33,899 nucleotides of DNA from Methylophaga sp. (GCA_030148085.1 JASBUF010000038.1:1-33899), one strand, 5' to 3'. Positions 14,672 to 24,128 are shown, numbered from the stretch's first letter. The notes: generated from the letters alone by a model not told the origin. Program-made: numbers and translations.

Positions 14672-17600
14672 ATGTTATCTAAGCTGGTGGCCTTTTCGGT
14701 TCGTTTTCGTGGCGTGGTGGTGGCTATGGCCATCCTGATGCTGGCTTACGGCTTTTACAAGCTATCTAATGCCAGTCTTGATATTTTTCCGGAATTTGCG
14801 CCGAAACAGGTCATTATTCAGACCGAAGCGCAGGGCCTGACTGCAGAACAGGTTGAGATTCTGGTTACTCAGCCGTTGGAGAATGCTTTACGCGGTCTGG
14901 TTGGCTTAGAGTCTATCCGTTCAGAGTCGATTCCGAGCCTGTCTGTGTTGATTCTGACCTTTCATGATAAGACCGATATCTATCTGGATAGGCAACTGGT
15001 TTCCGAGCGCTTATTGGGTCTGAAAGACGAACTGCCTGCTGGTGTTGAAACACCGTTGATGGTGCCGCTGGAGTCTTCTTCCGGCACCATTATGACCATT
15101 GGTCTGACATCAGAAAACCATGACCTGATGCAGCTACGCTCCTTGGTGGACTGGACGTTGGGGCCCCGTCTGCTGAGTGTCGAAGGGGTAGCGGATATCA
15201 ATGTGTTTGGCGGTCATGAGCGGCAGTTACAGATTCAGATTGATCCCAATCGACTGGCGCAATTCGATCTTTCGGTAGAAGAGGTAACCGAAGCAGCCAG
15301 GCAGGCGACCGGCATTCAGGGTAGCGGCTTTATCGAGAATCCCAATCAACGCATGGGCTTGCAGGTCATTGGACAGCCCTTGACCGCGGAACAACTGGCC
15401 AAGGTTGTCGTGCGTAAAACAGGGGTAGATATTCTGCACCTAGGCGATGTGGCCTCGGTGAAAACAGCGCCTGCACCGACCATCGGTGGTGCGGCGGTAG
15501 GCACAGTGCCCGGCGTCGTATTGATGGTGATCGGTCAGTTTGATGCCGAAACGCTGGCCATTACCGAAGGTGTAGAAGCGGCACTGGCTGAGTTTAAAGA
15601 TGGCTTTGAGGCAGAAGGCATCTCCCTACATGATGATTTGTTCCGTCCGGCCAACTACATCGAGAGCTCACTACACAATATTCGTGAGCATCTGTTCGTC
15701 GGTGGCGGCTTGGTGATGCTGGTACTAGTGCTGTTTTTATTCAACCTGCGCACCGCTTTGATTTCCCTGACAGCCATTCCGCTGTCGATCGTCGCAGCCC
15801 TGATCGTTCTGCTGGAGTTCGGCATCAATATCAACATCATGGTGTTGGGTGGTCTGGCTATTGCCTTGGGTGAGGTGGTCGATGACGCCATTATCGATAC
15901 CGAGAATATTTTCCGCCGACTGCGCGAAAATGCGGCCCTGCCTCAGCCTCGCTCAACACTGGATGTGGTCTATCAGGCCTCGATGGAGGTGCGTAGTTCC
16001 GTGGTCTACGCCAGCTTTATCGTGATGCTGGTGTTTGTGCCGCTGCTGACCCTGAGTGGGGTGGCAGGGAGGATGTTTGAACCTCTGGGCGAAGCCTATA
16101 TTCTGGCGATTTTTGCCTCTTTGTTGGTCGCACTGACAGTCACCCCGGCGCTCTGTCATATCCTGCTTGCGAACAAGGGCGATATCAGTGAAAACGAACC
16201 GCCGCTAGTCAGATGGATAAAACCAGCCTATGGCCGTATCCTACATGCCGTCAGTCAGGCGCCAAGGCTGACGATTATGGGGGTGCTGTTATTCTGCTTG
16301 GCCGGTCTTGGCATCCTACCGTTGCTGGGAGGTAGCTTCCTGCCGGAACTGCGGGAAGGGCATTACATTATTCATACGGCGAGTATTCCCGGCACTTCGA
16401 TTGGTGAGTCTTTACGAATCGGCGGTGAAATAGAAAAACGGGTCGCGGAAATTCCCGGGGTCAGGGCCACCTCACAGTGGGCCGGGCGCGCAGAGCGTGG
16501 CGCGGATACCTATGGCACGCATTACAGTGAATATGAAGTCGATCTGGAACCTATGGATGGCCCGTCACAGCAGCGGGTGCTGGATGAAATCCGAGAGATT
16601 CTGGAAGCCTTCCCGGGTATCAACTCAGAAGTAAACTCGTTTCTCACCGAGCGTATCGATGAGACCATCTCTGGCTACACCTCGCCGGTCGTAGTCAATA
16701 TCTACGGTAAGGAACTGGACACGCTGGATAACAAGGCTCAGGAAGTCGCCAGAGTGATGCAAAGCATTGAGGGGGCGACCGATGTGCAATTGCGCGCGCC
16801 ACCCAGCGAGCCACAACTGGAAGTCCGTTTGGATCTGGATAAACTCGCGTTTTGGGGGCTGAGCCCTAAACTGGTGATGGATACTCTGAAAACCGCCTAT
16901 GACGGTACGGTTGTGGGGCAGGCTTATGAAGGGAATCAGGTTTTTGATGTGGTGGTTGTGGTGCCTGAAATCTTGCGTCAACAGCCACGGCATGTACGTG
17001 AATTGCCCATCCGGTCAGCAGACGGCTTTATGCTGCGCCTGGAAGATGTGGCGACCGTGCAACAGGTCTCCGGCAGACATGCCATTTTGCACCGCGATGC
17101 ACAGCGCCTGCAGACCGTTACCTGTAATGTGGCTGACCGCGATCTGGCCTCGTTTTTTAACGAACTGAGGGAGCGGGTGCATGATGAGGTTGAGTTCAGT
17201 GCTGATATTTACCCTGAATTTACCGGGGCCGCTATTGCGCAAGCGCAGTCACGTGAGGACTTGATTGTCCACTCCAGCCTGGCGGGTATTGCCGTGCTGT
17301 TATTGCTGTATCTGGCCTTACGCAGTGTGCGTAATGTGGCGTTGGTTTTGATTAACCTGCCGTTCTCTCTGGTCGGTGGTGTGATTGCGGTGCTGGTGAC
17401 CAATGGCGTGTTATCTATCGGTTCGATGGTCGGCTTTGTCACCTTGTTTGGTATCACCCTACGCAACTCGATCATGCTGGTGTCGCATTTTCAGTATCTG
17501 GTGGTTGAGGAAGGTGCGAAGTGGAATCTGGACACCGCCATACGCGGCGCTCAGGAGCGTTTGCCTTCGATTTTGATTACCGCGCTGGTGACCTCTCTGG

Positions 17601-17767
17601 CGATGTTACCGATTGCGGTGAACTCGGATAATCCGGGGCGTGAAATTATGGGGCCGATGGCGAGCATTATTATCGGCGGCCTGATTTCGTCAACGATCCT
17701 GAATCTATTAGTGTTGCCAAGTGTGATGCTTCGCTACGGCCGTTTTGAGAAAAGCGAACAGGCTTAG
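14672..17767 (+). CDS. RND efflux pump, CusA/HME-like permease
   Basis: A 1031-residue inner-membrane proton-driven pump of the HAE/HME RND family. TM1 is at about 10-30. The first periplasmic loop (DIFPEFAPKQVIIQTEAQGL) is CusA/CzcA-like. TM2-6 start near 340. TM4 carries the proton-relay motif GEVVDDAIIDTENI (about 400-413), with the two Asp. The second half repeats the fold, with TM7 near 525 and TM8-12 at about 865-1020. ATG 14672 has a GAGAGAGG site. It works with the adaptor just upstream and needs a TolC-like channel from elsewhere. GEVVDD rather than the drug-pump GLLVDD argues for the heavy-metal branch, but the metal-binding Met triad cannot be assigned without alignment. The stop overlaps by 4 bp, antisense, the tiny peptide frame at 17764-17835. 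Confidence 0.9.
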   Translation: MLSKLVAFSVRFRGVVVAMAILMLAYGFYKLSNASLDIFPEFAPKQVIIQTEAQGLTAEQVEILVTQPLENALRGLVGLESIRSESIPSLSVLILTFHDKTDIYLDRQLVSERLLGLKDELPAGVETPLMVPLESSSGTIMTIGLTSENHDLMQLRSLVDWTLGPRLLSVEGVADINVFGGHERQLQIQIDPNRLAQFDLSVEEVTEAARQATGIQGSGFIENPNQRMGLQVIGQPLTAEQLAKVVVRKTGVDILHLGDVASVKTAPAPTIGGAAVGTVPGVVLMVIGQFDAETLAITEGVEAALAEFKDGFEAEGISLHDDLFRPANYIESSLHNIREHLFVGGGLVMLVLVLFLFNLRTALISLTAIPLSIVAALIVLLEFGININIMVLGGLAIALGEVVDDAIIDTENIFRRLRENAALPQPRSTLDVVYQASMEVRSSVVYASFIVMLVFVPLLTLSGVAGRMFEPLGEAYILAIFASLLVALTVTPALCHILLANKGDISENEPPLVRWIKPAYGRILHAVSQAPRLTIMGVLLFCLAGLGILPLLGGSFLPELREGHYIIHTASIPGTSIGESLRIGGEIEKRVAEIPGVRATSQWAGRAERGADTYGTHYSEYEVDLEPMDGPSQQRVLDEIREILEAFPGINSEVNSFLTERIDETISGYTSPVVVNIYGKELDTLDNKAQEVARVMQSIEGATDVQLRAPPSEPQLEVRLDLDKLAFWGLSPKLVMDTLKTAYDGTVVGQAYEGNQVFDVVVVVPEILRQQPRHVRELPIRSADGFMLRLEDVATVQQVSGRHAILHRDAQRLQTVTCNVADRDLASFFNELRERVHDEVEFSADIYPEFTGAAIAQAQSREDLIVHSSLAGIAVLLLLYLALRSVRNVALVLINLPFSLVGGVIAVLVTNGVLSIGSMVGFVTLFGITLRNSIMLVSHFQYLVVEEGAKWNLDTAIRGAQERLPSILITALVTSLAMLPIAVNSDNPGREIMGPMASIIIGGLISSTILNLLVLPSVMLRYGRFEKSEQA

Positions 17768-17835
17768 TCCAGAGGAATAAGAAACGCAGCGGCAATAATC
17801 ACGAAAACGATAAGAACAAATAGCAGATCCAGCAT
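17764..17835 (-). CDS. Putative 23-residue hydrophobic membrane peptide
   Basis: ATG (17833-17835) overlaps the TGA of the upstream gene as TGATG, the classical translational-coupling arrangement. The frame reads MLDLLFVLIVFVIIAAAF and ends LIPLD before TAA. It is an almost pure single transmembrane helix with a negative residue at each end and nothing else. It lies last in the nnrD-mutL operon, convergent with the RND pump gene, with a 4-bp antisense overlap of the stops. The coupling and the purity of the helix argue that it is real; the shortness argues caution. Confidence 0.5.
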   Translation of the reverse strand: MLDLLFVLIVFVIIAAAFLIPLD

Positions 17836-18959
17836 CAGTGTTGAATCGCAAAGCTCTGTGCCTGATCATCCCGCTGCTCGGCAAAGAACACATAAATCCG
17901 TTTTAATTCATTGGGTTTGAAATGGATCAGGATGAGTTGTTGGCCGGGATGAATCAGATTAGGGTCATGGCCCATGGTGTGGGTGCTGAAATTATAAATG
18001 TAGCTGGATTGGACTTTCTGACTGAGGATTTTACCCAGAAATGAGCTTAGCCCGGTGGGCAGAGGCTCATCTGCATCGGCCGGGATGGTCACGCGCACCA
18101 GATCCCGATTAGTGGCAACACCTTCCAGTGACAGCCCCTGTCGGAAGCGGTGTATCAGCCCCTGTTGAATAATGCCCCACAAGCCCTGAACATCGGCCTG
18201 ACTGACGCGGTGCAGATAAAACAGTGCATTATCAGGTAATTCGCCCGATTTGATGATGTTTTTGATGGACAGTTCATCAATACCACGATTGATAGTGGCA
18301 ATGACTTGCTGGGAGGCCGCGATATCAGTGTTAGCCAGCTCACCGGCAGTCATCTGCTGCGTGTGTTTGTGTTCGGTGATCAGGGTCACCGCTGCGGCAA
18401 GGTCGAGATCGTTATTTTTCAGTAAATCGGCCAGTGGGGCACTGATCAGATTGCCATCAGCCTGCTCAATGGTAATGATCTGATGGTGATCATCGATGTC
18501 CTTGGCCAGTTGTTCCAGCGTGGTTTCGCTGCGTTCGTGTTCGATAAAGTGCAACGTTAGAGGTGTATCTGCGGTGAGGCTCTGATCCTGCTTCAGTTCG
18601 CCAATCGTGGTGTTGCGGTGTTCCAGTCTTGGAATCGCGATGATGCCATCATGGCGGACAAATTCTCCCTGCTGCTCAGTGACGGTAACGACTTGTTGCT
18701 CTTCCGGCCGCGGTGCCAGCTTATCGACAAAGATCGCCGCTTCCTCTTCCATGACCTGTTGACGAGCTGGGGCAGGTTCATAGCCTTCCACATCAACGGT
18801 TTCCAGTTCGGGCTCTTCCAGTTCGAGCGGCGGGCCGACGGTATGTTCGGTGCGGGAGGGTTGTAAATCAGCGAAGAGCACATAGCCGATCACGACAATG
18901 ATGAGCAGAGCCAGAATGGCTGGTATAAGCGATGGTGACGGTCGGGCAGGTTTGGCCAT
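17835..18959 (-). CDS. Anchored envelope protein of unknown function downstream of mutL
   Basis: 374 residues from ATG 18959 (or 389 from GTG 19004, which would overlap the end of mutL by 20 bp); neither start has a good ribosome site. One N-terminal TM helix at about 12-32 (IPAILALLIIVVIGYVLF) puts the rest in the periplasm (N-in). An acidic, Pro-rich linker follows, then repeated helix/strand units with TIGEL, TLEQLAK and TAGELA phrases at regular spacing. The C-terminal part (YIYNFSTHTMGHDPNLIHPG, then QQLILI) recalls the end of a LysM domain. In E. coli miaA and hfq follow mutL; here this gene does. It is co-transcribed with mutL (25 bp). A cell-wall role fits its neighbour amiB, but I recognise no family. 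Confidence 0.7.
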   Translation of the reverse strand: MAKPARPSPSLIPAILALLIIVVIGYVLFADLQPSRTEHTVGPPLELEEPELETVDVEGYEPAPARQQVMEEEAAIFVDKLAPRPEEQQVVTVTEQQGEFVRHDGIIAIPRLEHRNTTIGELKQDQSLTADTPLTLHFIEHERSETTLEQLAKDIDDHHQIITIEQADGNLISAPLADLLKNNDLDLAAAVTLITEHKHTQQMTAGELANTDIAASQQVIATINRGIDELSIKNIIKSGELPDNALFYLHRVSQADVQGLWGIIQQGLIHRFRQGLSLEGVATNRDLVRVTIPADADEPLPTGLSSFLGKILSQKVQSSYIYNFSTHTMGHDPNLIHPGQQLILIHFKPNELKRIYVFFAEQRDDQAQSFAIQH

Positions 18960-18984
18960 AACAATAGGCTTTTCGGCAGTGACG

Positions 18985-20643
18985 TTAAGCTGAGAATAAG
19001 CCACTCAATGTCTTTGGATCAAGTTTGCAACGGAATGTTTGCTGATCGATGTCGGATGCATCGAGTTGCTGTAGAACTTGCTCTGCCTGTGCAGCCGATG
19101 ACACCGGACTAAGCGGGATCAAATCGAGCAGGGCCGCAAGTAGTGTGTCTTCAGCTGGGGCTGCTCTAAGTGTGGCCACGACGGCATCACAGAGGCGCGT
19201 TAAATCGACCTGAGACAGCAGATAGGGAATGCGCTTGAGCGAGGCCAGATTGCCCTGACAGTCAAAGACCAGAGCAAAACGTGCCAGCAAGGCTTGGTGT
19301 TGCTTGAGACTGTCTATCTGTTGCCTATCAAAGCGATGTTGTATCGGTACCAGTATCGCCCGTGAGGCTAGTTCGCCTTTTCTCAGAGCCTGTATAAACT
19401 GCTCACGACGCAAAGCATGATCGGCAGCTTGTAAATCAATGAGTTCAGGCTCAGGGGATGCCAGCACGGCATAACGCTGATGCAGCAAGGTCAGAGAGTG
19501 ACCATAATGATTGCTGGGCGAAACGATGCTAGAACGAATAGGCCGGATAGGGCTATGTTCGGCACTTGCACGATAGCTGGCGGCGCGATCGTTGACCCTG
19601 TTAGCGGGTTCTGTCAGCGCTAACTCATCCTGCACGGCTTCCACCGTTTCCGGCTCAGCCAATGCTTCCTCAACCGCACGGGTAATCAAGCCGTGGATCA
19701 GACGTGCATCGCGAAAGCGCACTTCATGCTTGGTCGGATGTACATTCACATCTACCCTATCCAGTGGCAGGGTCAGGTACAGCACATAGGCAGGCTGGCG
19801 GCCCGCAGGCAGGGCATCGCCATAGGCCTGACGCACAGCATGGTTAATGATACGGTCACGAATCACGCGACCATTAATAAAGAAGTACTGCACATCGGTC
19901 TGTGCCCGGTGGGCAGAGCGTTTTCCTACCCAGCCGTGCAAACGGATATCTTCAAACTGCTGTTCCATAAAACTGGCTTCACGGACAAAGCTATTGCCAC
20001 AGATTTTGGCGACTCGCTGGTGGAACAGATTGGGATCGCTCAGACGGGGCAGGTGAATCTGCATTTGCTCTGAAAATGTTGCGGAAAAACCAATATCGAA
20101 ACGACTCAAAGCCAGACGGTTAAAGGTGGTCTGTAAGTGATTCAGTTCGGTTTTATCACTGCGCAGAAAGCGACGCCGGGCGGGTAGATTAAAAAACAGC
20201 TCGGCCACACTGATCGTGGTGCCATCAGGGTGGGCAGCCGGTTCCGGCTCGGCATGCTCATTAAGCAGTTGCCAACCACAGGACTGGGCCGCTTGTTTAG
20301 ACGTCAAAGTCAGTCTGGATACGGAGGCGATACTGGGCAACGCTTCGCCACGAAAGCCGAGGCTGGCGATATGACTGAGCTGCTCACTACTGCTGAGCTT
20401 GCTGGTGGCATGGCGACTCAGCGCCAGCGTCAGATCATCCGGGTGAATACCACTGCCATTATCCGTGATGCGGATGAGTTGACTGCCTGCCCCTTCGATA
20501 TGAATATCGATTTGGGTGGCTCCGGCATCGATGCTGTTTTCAACCAGTTCTTTAAGCACGGAGGCCGGTCGTTCGACCACTTCGCCGGCGGCGATTTGGT
20601 TGGCGAGTTGCAGGGGCAGGGCATGGATACGTGAGGCGTTCAT
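18985..20643 (-). CDS. mutL: DNA mismatch repair protein MutL
   Basis: 552 residues from ATG 20643 (a GTG lies one codon upstream). The GHKL ATPase domain occupies about 1-330: motif I ELVENSIDAGA (E32, N36), motif II DNGSGI, motif III GFRGEALPS. A short linker leads to the C-terminal dimerisation domain (about 365-552). The endonuclease motif DQHAxxExxxxE is not present (the equivalent segment reads DLQAADHALRREQF), which matches MutH-dependent gammaproteobacterial MutL proteins that have no endonuclease of their own. It couples MutS mismatch recognition to strand incision. It lies 34 bp after amiB in the usual amiB-mutL order. Confidence 0.96.
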   Translation of the reverse strand: MNASRIHALPLQLANQIAAGEVVERPASVLKELVENSIDAGATQIDIHIEGAGSQLIRITDNGSGIHPDDLTLALSRHATSKLSSSEQLSHIASLGFRGEALPSIASVSRLTLTSKQAAQSCGWQLLNEHAEPEPAAHPDGTTISVAELFFNLPARRRFLRSDKTELNHLQTTFNRLALSRFDIGFSATFSEQMQIHLPRLSDPNLFHQRVAKICGNSFVREASFMEQQFEDIRLHGWVGKRSAHRAQTDVQYFFINGRVIRDRIINHAVRQAYGDALPAGRQPAYVLYLTLPLDRVDVNVHPTKHEVRFRDARLIHGLITRAVEEALAEPETVEAVQDELALTEPANRVNDRAASYRASAEHSPIRPIRSSIVSPSNHYGHSLTLLHQRYAVLASPEPELIDLQAADHALRREQFIQALRKGELASRAILVPIQHRFDRQQIDSLKQHQALLARFALVFDCQGNLASLKRIPYLLSQVDLTRLCDAVVATLRAAPAEDTLLAALLDLIPLSPVSSAAQAEQVLQQLDASDIDQQTFRCKLDPKTLSGLFSA

Positions 20644-20677
20644 CACGCTAGTTTAACAGCAAGACACTTGCCTGCCG

Positions 20678-22033
20678 CTAGGGAATCTTCAGTACTTCAC
20701 CGATGTGTAGTGTCGAACCGGACAGCTGATTCACAGTGCGAATATCGGCCATGCTGACCTGATAACGCTGTGCGATCATGCTGAGCGTGTCGCCGGCGCT
20801 GACAATATGCTGCTGGGGTAGATGCGTGCCGGGCAGTGGGTTACGTTGGAAGTAATTGCGAATGCCAACCATCATCGCGTTAGCCAGTTTGTACTGATGG
20901 TTGCTGTTGCGTAATTTCTGTTCTTCTTCCGGGTTAGAGATGAAGGCGGTTTCGACCAGAATCGATGGGATATCGGGCGATTTCAGTACCACAAAGGCGG
21001 CAGATTCCACTTGTTTCTTATGCACATGACCGACGCGTTTAAGGCCGGATAAAACAGTGTTGCCGACTTCCAGACTGGCTTCCAGACTGGCGTCCTGAGA
21101 CAAGTCGAGCAGGACGGAGGCCAGCATCTGATCTTTGTCTTCCAGGCTGATACCACCGGCCAGATCCGAAGAGTTTTCACGGTCAGCCAGGATTTGTGCG
21201 GCCTCACTACTGGCGCCACGTTCAGACAACACATACACCGAAGAGCCACGTGCACTGCGTTTATGGAAGGCATCGGCGTGGATGGAAATAAACATATCGG
21301 CACCGTTCTCACGGGCACGACGGATACGTTGACGTAGGGTGATAAAGGTATCGTTATCACGAGTCATGTAGGAGCGCATGCCCGGCTCCTGATCAACCAA
21401 CTGGGCTAGTCGTTTGGCGACCGACAGCACGATATCTTTTTCCTTGGTACCTTTGGGGCCGATAGCACCGGAATCCTGACCGCCATGACCCGGATCAATC
21501 GCAATAACAATATCGCGGCGAGGAAGTACCTTGTTGCTTTTGACCGCATTGGCGTCGGCACGGGCCTGTGAACTGGCAATCTGAGTGGTGGGTTGTGTCT
21601 GCTGTTCCGCTTTTTCCTGCGCCGCAAGCAGAGGTTGTTGGGCTTGGCTCGGGGTGTAGTTTAAATCCACCACCAGACGATGCGGGTAGGACTTATTTGG
21701 TCCTAAAGTTTGGCTTTCATACTGCACCTTGTGCGCCAGATCGAGCACGATTCGCAAGGTTTGCTGATCATAGGCGGCGTAGCGTACGGCTTGTACCGGC
21801 GTGTTAAACAGCGACGGGATAATGAGTTTATTTCGCTGACGGAAATTTTTGATGTCGATTACCAGTCGGTGCGGATTGGCCAGTGTAAAGATTTGATAAT
21901 CCGCCTTGGCATCAAGGTCAAATACCAGTCGCGCGCTCTGAGCATCATGTGAGACACGGATACCCCTGACAGAGTCTGCCACGGCCAGCCCGCTTAACAT
22001 CAACATAACAATACTCAGCAGAAGACGGAGCAT
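20678..22033 (-). CDS. amiB: N-acetylmuramoyl-L-alanine amidase AmiB/AmiC type with LysM
   Basis: 451 residues. Signal peptide 1-19 (cleavage after AVA); AMIN domain about 22-125, which targets the septum or peptidoglycan; linker; zinc amidase_3 domain about 173-395 with ligands H183 (DPGHGG), E198 and H252 (SIHADAF) and catalytic E361 (VETAFISN). An inserted helix (about 265-320) is the autoinhibitory segment opened by EnvC/NlpD-like activators in the family. A C-terminal LysM (409-451) binds peptidoglycan. It cleaves the stem peptide from MurNAc during daughter-cell separation. Start ATG 22033 has AGGGA upstream. It sits between tsaE and mutL as in E. coli, though the 98-bp gap allows its own promoter. 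Confidence 0.95.
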   Translation of the reverse strand: MLRLLLSIVMLMLSGLAVADSVRGIRVSHDAQSARLVFDLDAKADYQIFTLANPHRLVIDIKNFRQRNKLIIPSLFNTPVQAVRYAAYDQQTLRIVLDLAHKVQYESQTLGPNKSYPHRLVVDLNYTPSQAQQPLLAAQEKAEQQTQPTTQIASSQARADANAVKSNKVLPRRDIVIAIDPGHGGQDSGAIGPKGTKEKDIVLSVAKRLAQLVDQEPGMRSYMTRDNDTFITLRQRIRRARENGADMFISIHADAFHKRSARGSSVYVLSERGASSEAAQILADRENSSDLAGGISLEDKDQMLASVLLDLSQDASLEASLEVGNTVLSGLKRVGHVHKKQVESAAFVVLKSPDIPSILVETAFISNPEEEQKLRNSNHQYKLANAMMVGIRNYFQRNPLPGTHLPQQHIVSAGDTLSMIAQRYQVSMADIRTVNQLSGSTLHIGEVLKIP

Positions 22034-22131
22034 ATCTTCATCCCTAAAACGACTTGCATAGTATTGTGTCGCTGGTGTATTTAAAAATCAAGTTTTCCAT
22101 GTAAATAAATAAGATAGCGTTAAAACCTGAA

Positions 22132-22587
22132 CTAAATATGAAGTTGTTCGCAGATTTCTTCACCCCGTTGTGAGCGAGGCGAAATCGTCGCCAGACGAGC
22201 ATGGTCACGGTACTCAAGTTGAACCAATACGTCCGGTTCAGGTAAATACTCACTACCGCGTTGCGCCCACTCAATCAGGCATATTGCATTCTGTTGCAGG
22301 TAGTCGTCCAGGCCCAGAAATTCAAGCTCACCCGGATCGCTGAGCCGGTATAGATCAAAATGAAACAGGGGGCGTCCGGCCAGTTCATAGTGCTCAACCA
22401 GGGTGTAGGTCGGGCTTTTGACCTTACCCTTATGGCCGAGCGCTTGAAGGAAACCGCGAGTCAGGGTGGTTTTGCCAGCACCCAGCTCACCTTCCAGATG
22501 GATCACACATAATTGAGCTGGGCAGACGTTCGCGAGCGCGGCACCGAGTGCCAGAGTTGCGTGTTCATCAGCCAGAAATTGTTCCAC
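22132..22587 (-). CDS. tsaE: tRNA t6A synthesis ATPase TsaE (YjeE)
   Basis: A 151-residue cytosolic P-loop ATPase of the threonylcarbamoyl-adenosine (t6A37) pathway, working with TsaB, TsaC and TsaD. Walker A is GELGAGKTT (33-41), followed by the family segments SPTYTLVEHY and FHFDLYRL with the conserved aromatic/acidic residues and LIEWAQRG. The GTG start (22587) lies 14 bp after the nnrD stop with an AGG site. Length matches the family (about 150). It is part of the nnrD-tsaE-amiB-mutL operon. Confidence 0.95.
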   Translation of the reverse strand: MEQFLADEHATLALGAALANVCPAQLCVIHLEGELGAGKTTLTRGFLQALGHKGKVKSPTYTLVEHYELAGRPLFHFDLYRLSDPGELEFLGLDDYLQQNAICLIEWAQRGSEYLPEPDVLVQLEYRDHARLATISPRSQRGEEICEQLHI

Positions 22588-22601
22588 TACAGACCTGCTT
22601 T

Positions 22602-24089
22602 TTAATATCGAAGGTTGACCAACTGCCGCAGGTGCGGCATTAAGTCCATCGCGAGCATACCACGTTCACCATCTTGTTCGGCGGCTTTATCGGCAGCCAT
22701 GCCGTGCAGACAGACGCCAAGACAGGCGGCATCAATGGGACTATGACCCTGAGCCAGCAAACCGCCGATAATACCGGACAACGCATCGCCCATGCCGCCG
22801 CTGGCCATGCCGGGGTTGCCTGACGTGGACAGATGAACAGGTAGCTTCCCATCAAAAATCAGGGTGCCGGCCCCTTTAAGAATAATGACACCGCCATAGC
22901 GTTGATGCAGTTGCTGCACGGCGGCAAAGCGATCAGTCTGGACTTGCTTTGTCGTGCAGCCAAGCAAACGACCAGCCTCGCCGGGATGAGGCGTCAGAAC
23001 CCAGTGATCGCTGTGGTGCGGCGTCTTACTGAGCAGGTTCAATGCATCGGCATCCACCACCATCGGCAGTCCGGATTGCATGGCCAGTCTGTAAAGGCTC
23101 TCGCCCCAGGCATGCTGTCCGAGGCCCGGCCCCAGGGTCAGCGCATCGGCCTTTTGCAGCAGGGGCAGAAGCTGTTCGACCCTATCAACACCATGACACA
23201 TCAGTTCCGGGCGGGTCAGATTAAATACCGGCGCATGATCATTACGCGTTGCCACACTGATTAAACCAGCGCCGACTCGGGCGCCGGCCTCTGCGGCGAT
23301 TCTGGCTGCACCGGCCATACCATGATCTCCGCCGATAACCAGCAGGTGGCCGTATAGCCCTTTGTGTGCGGTACGTTCTCGTGGTGCCAATAAGGCTGCA
23401 TAGTCGTCCAGATTTATCCGCCGTGCGCGGGGTAGAACCTGTGCATAAAGCGAGGCCGGGGCCTGTAAGTTGTCAAAACAGATCTGGCCGCAAAACTGGG
23501 GGCCATCGCCGCTGAACAGACCGGTATTCAGGCCAATAAAACTAAGCGTCACAGAGGCTTTTACAGCGCTGCCGAGTTCACTACCGCTGTTGGCATGGAT
23601 GCCGGAGGGAATGTCCAAAGAGAGTACCGGAATGTTCTCTGCATCATTGATAGCAGCAATAGCATCGGCGTAGAGCCCACGAACAGGGCGGTCGAGACCG
23701 GTACCGAACAAAGCATCAATGATGACATCGCAGGCTGGCAGGCTGCCATCGAACTGATAAACGGGATGGTCGGTCGCCAACAACGCTTCTCTTGCTGAGC
23801 GTGTCTCATCGCTCATTTTATCGGTATGGCCGACTTCAAGCAGACTGACCTGAAACTCTGTTGCCAAGGCTTGGCGCGCCAGCTCATAGCCGTCGCCGCC
23901 GTTGTTACCGCTGCCGCAGACAATCACCATGTGTTTCGCCTGCGGCCAGAAATGTTTGATGCTTTGTAAAGCGGCAGCACCAGCACGGGCCATGAGTGTG
24001 CCGGCCGGTGTGTGGTGTTGTTCTATGATGAGGCGGTCAAGTTCACGGGTCTGTTCGGCGGTATAGAGTTCAGGTGGCAGCGTGAGCAT
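22602..24089 (-). CDS. nnrD: Bifunctional NAD(P)H-hydrate repair enzyme
   Basis: 495 residues from ATG 24089 (GGAT upstream); an ATG 48 bp further up would overlap the divergent queG start. The N-terminal epimerase domain (YjeF_N, about 1-215) shows GSGNNGGDGYELAR (59-72), the DALFGTGL loop and LDIPSGIHANSG. The C-terminal ADP-dependent dehydratase domain (about 230-490) shows HLLVIGGDHGMAGAARIAAE, TLGPGLGQ, VVDADALNLL, LTPHPGEAGRLLG and the nucleotide motif NPGMASGGMGDALSGIIGG with its catalytic Asp. It repairs hydrated NADH and NADPH. It is the first gene of the operon and is divergent from queG. Confidence 0.95.
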   Translation of the reverse strand: MLTLPPELYTAEQTRELDRLIIEQHHTPAGTLMARAGAAALQSIKHFWPQAKHMVIVCGSGNNGGDGYELARQALATEFQVSLLEVGHTDKMSDETRSAREALLATDHPVYQFDGSLPACDVIIDALFGTGLDRPVRGLYADAIAAINDAENIPVLSLDIPSGIHANSGSELGSAVKASVTLSFIGLNTGLFSGDGPQFCGQICFDNLQAPASLYAQVLPRARRINLDDYAALLAPRERTAHKGLYGHLLVIGGDHGMAGAARIAAEAGARVGAGLISVATRNDHAPVFNLTRPELMCHGVDRVEQLLPLLQKADALTLGPGLGQHAWGESLYRLAMQSGLPMVVDADALNLLSKTPHHSDHWVLTPHPGEAGRLLGCTTKQVQTDRFAAVQQLHQRYGGVIILKGAGTLIFDGKLPVHLSTSGNPGMASGGMGDALSGIIGGLLAQGHSPIDAACLGVCLHGMAADKAAEQDGERGMLAMDLMPHLRQLVNLRY

Positions 24090-24122
24090 AATGCTAATCC
24101 GGTTAGCAGCGGCGGAGAGTTT

Positions 24123-24128
24123 TATAAT
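24123..24128 (+). promoter_or_regulatory. Perfect -10 box immediately before queG
   Basis: TATAAT at 24123-24128 is followed by only 7 bp before the queG ATG (24136). Initiation 7-8 bp after a -10 box would fall on or next to the ATG, giving an mRNA with no leader. No convincing -35 lies 16-18 bp upstream, and no ribosome site precedes the ATG. Confidence 0.5.

Noticed and set aside
14980-17475. Several open frames antisense to the RND pump
   Set aside because: Shadows of a GC-rich coding frame with composition unlike real proteins.
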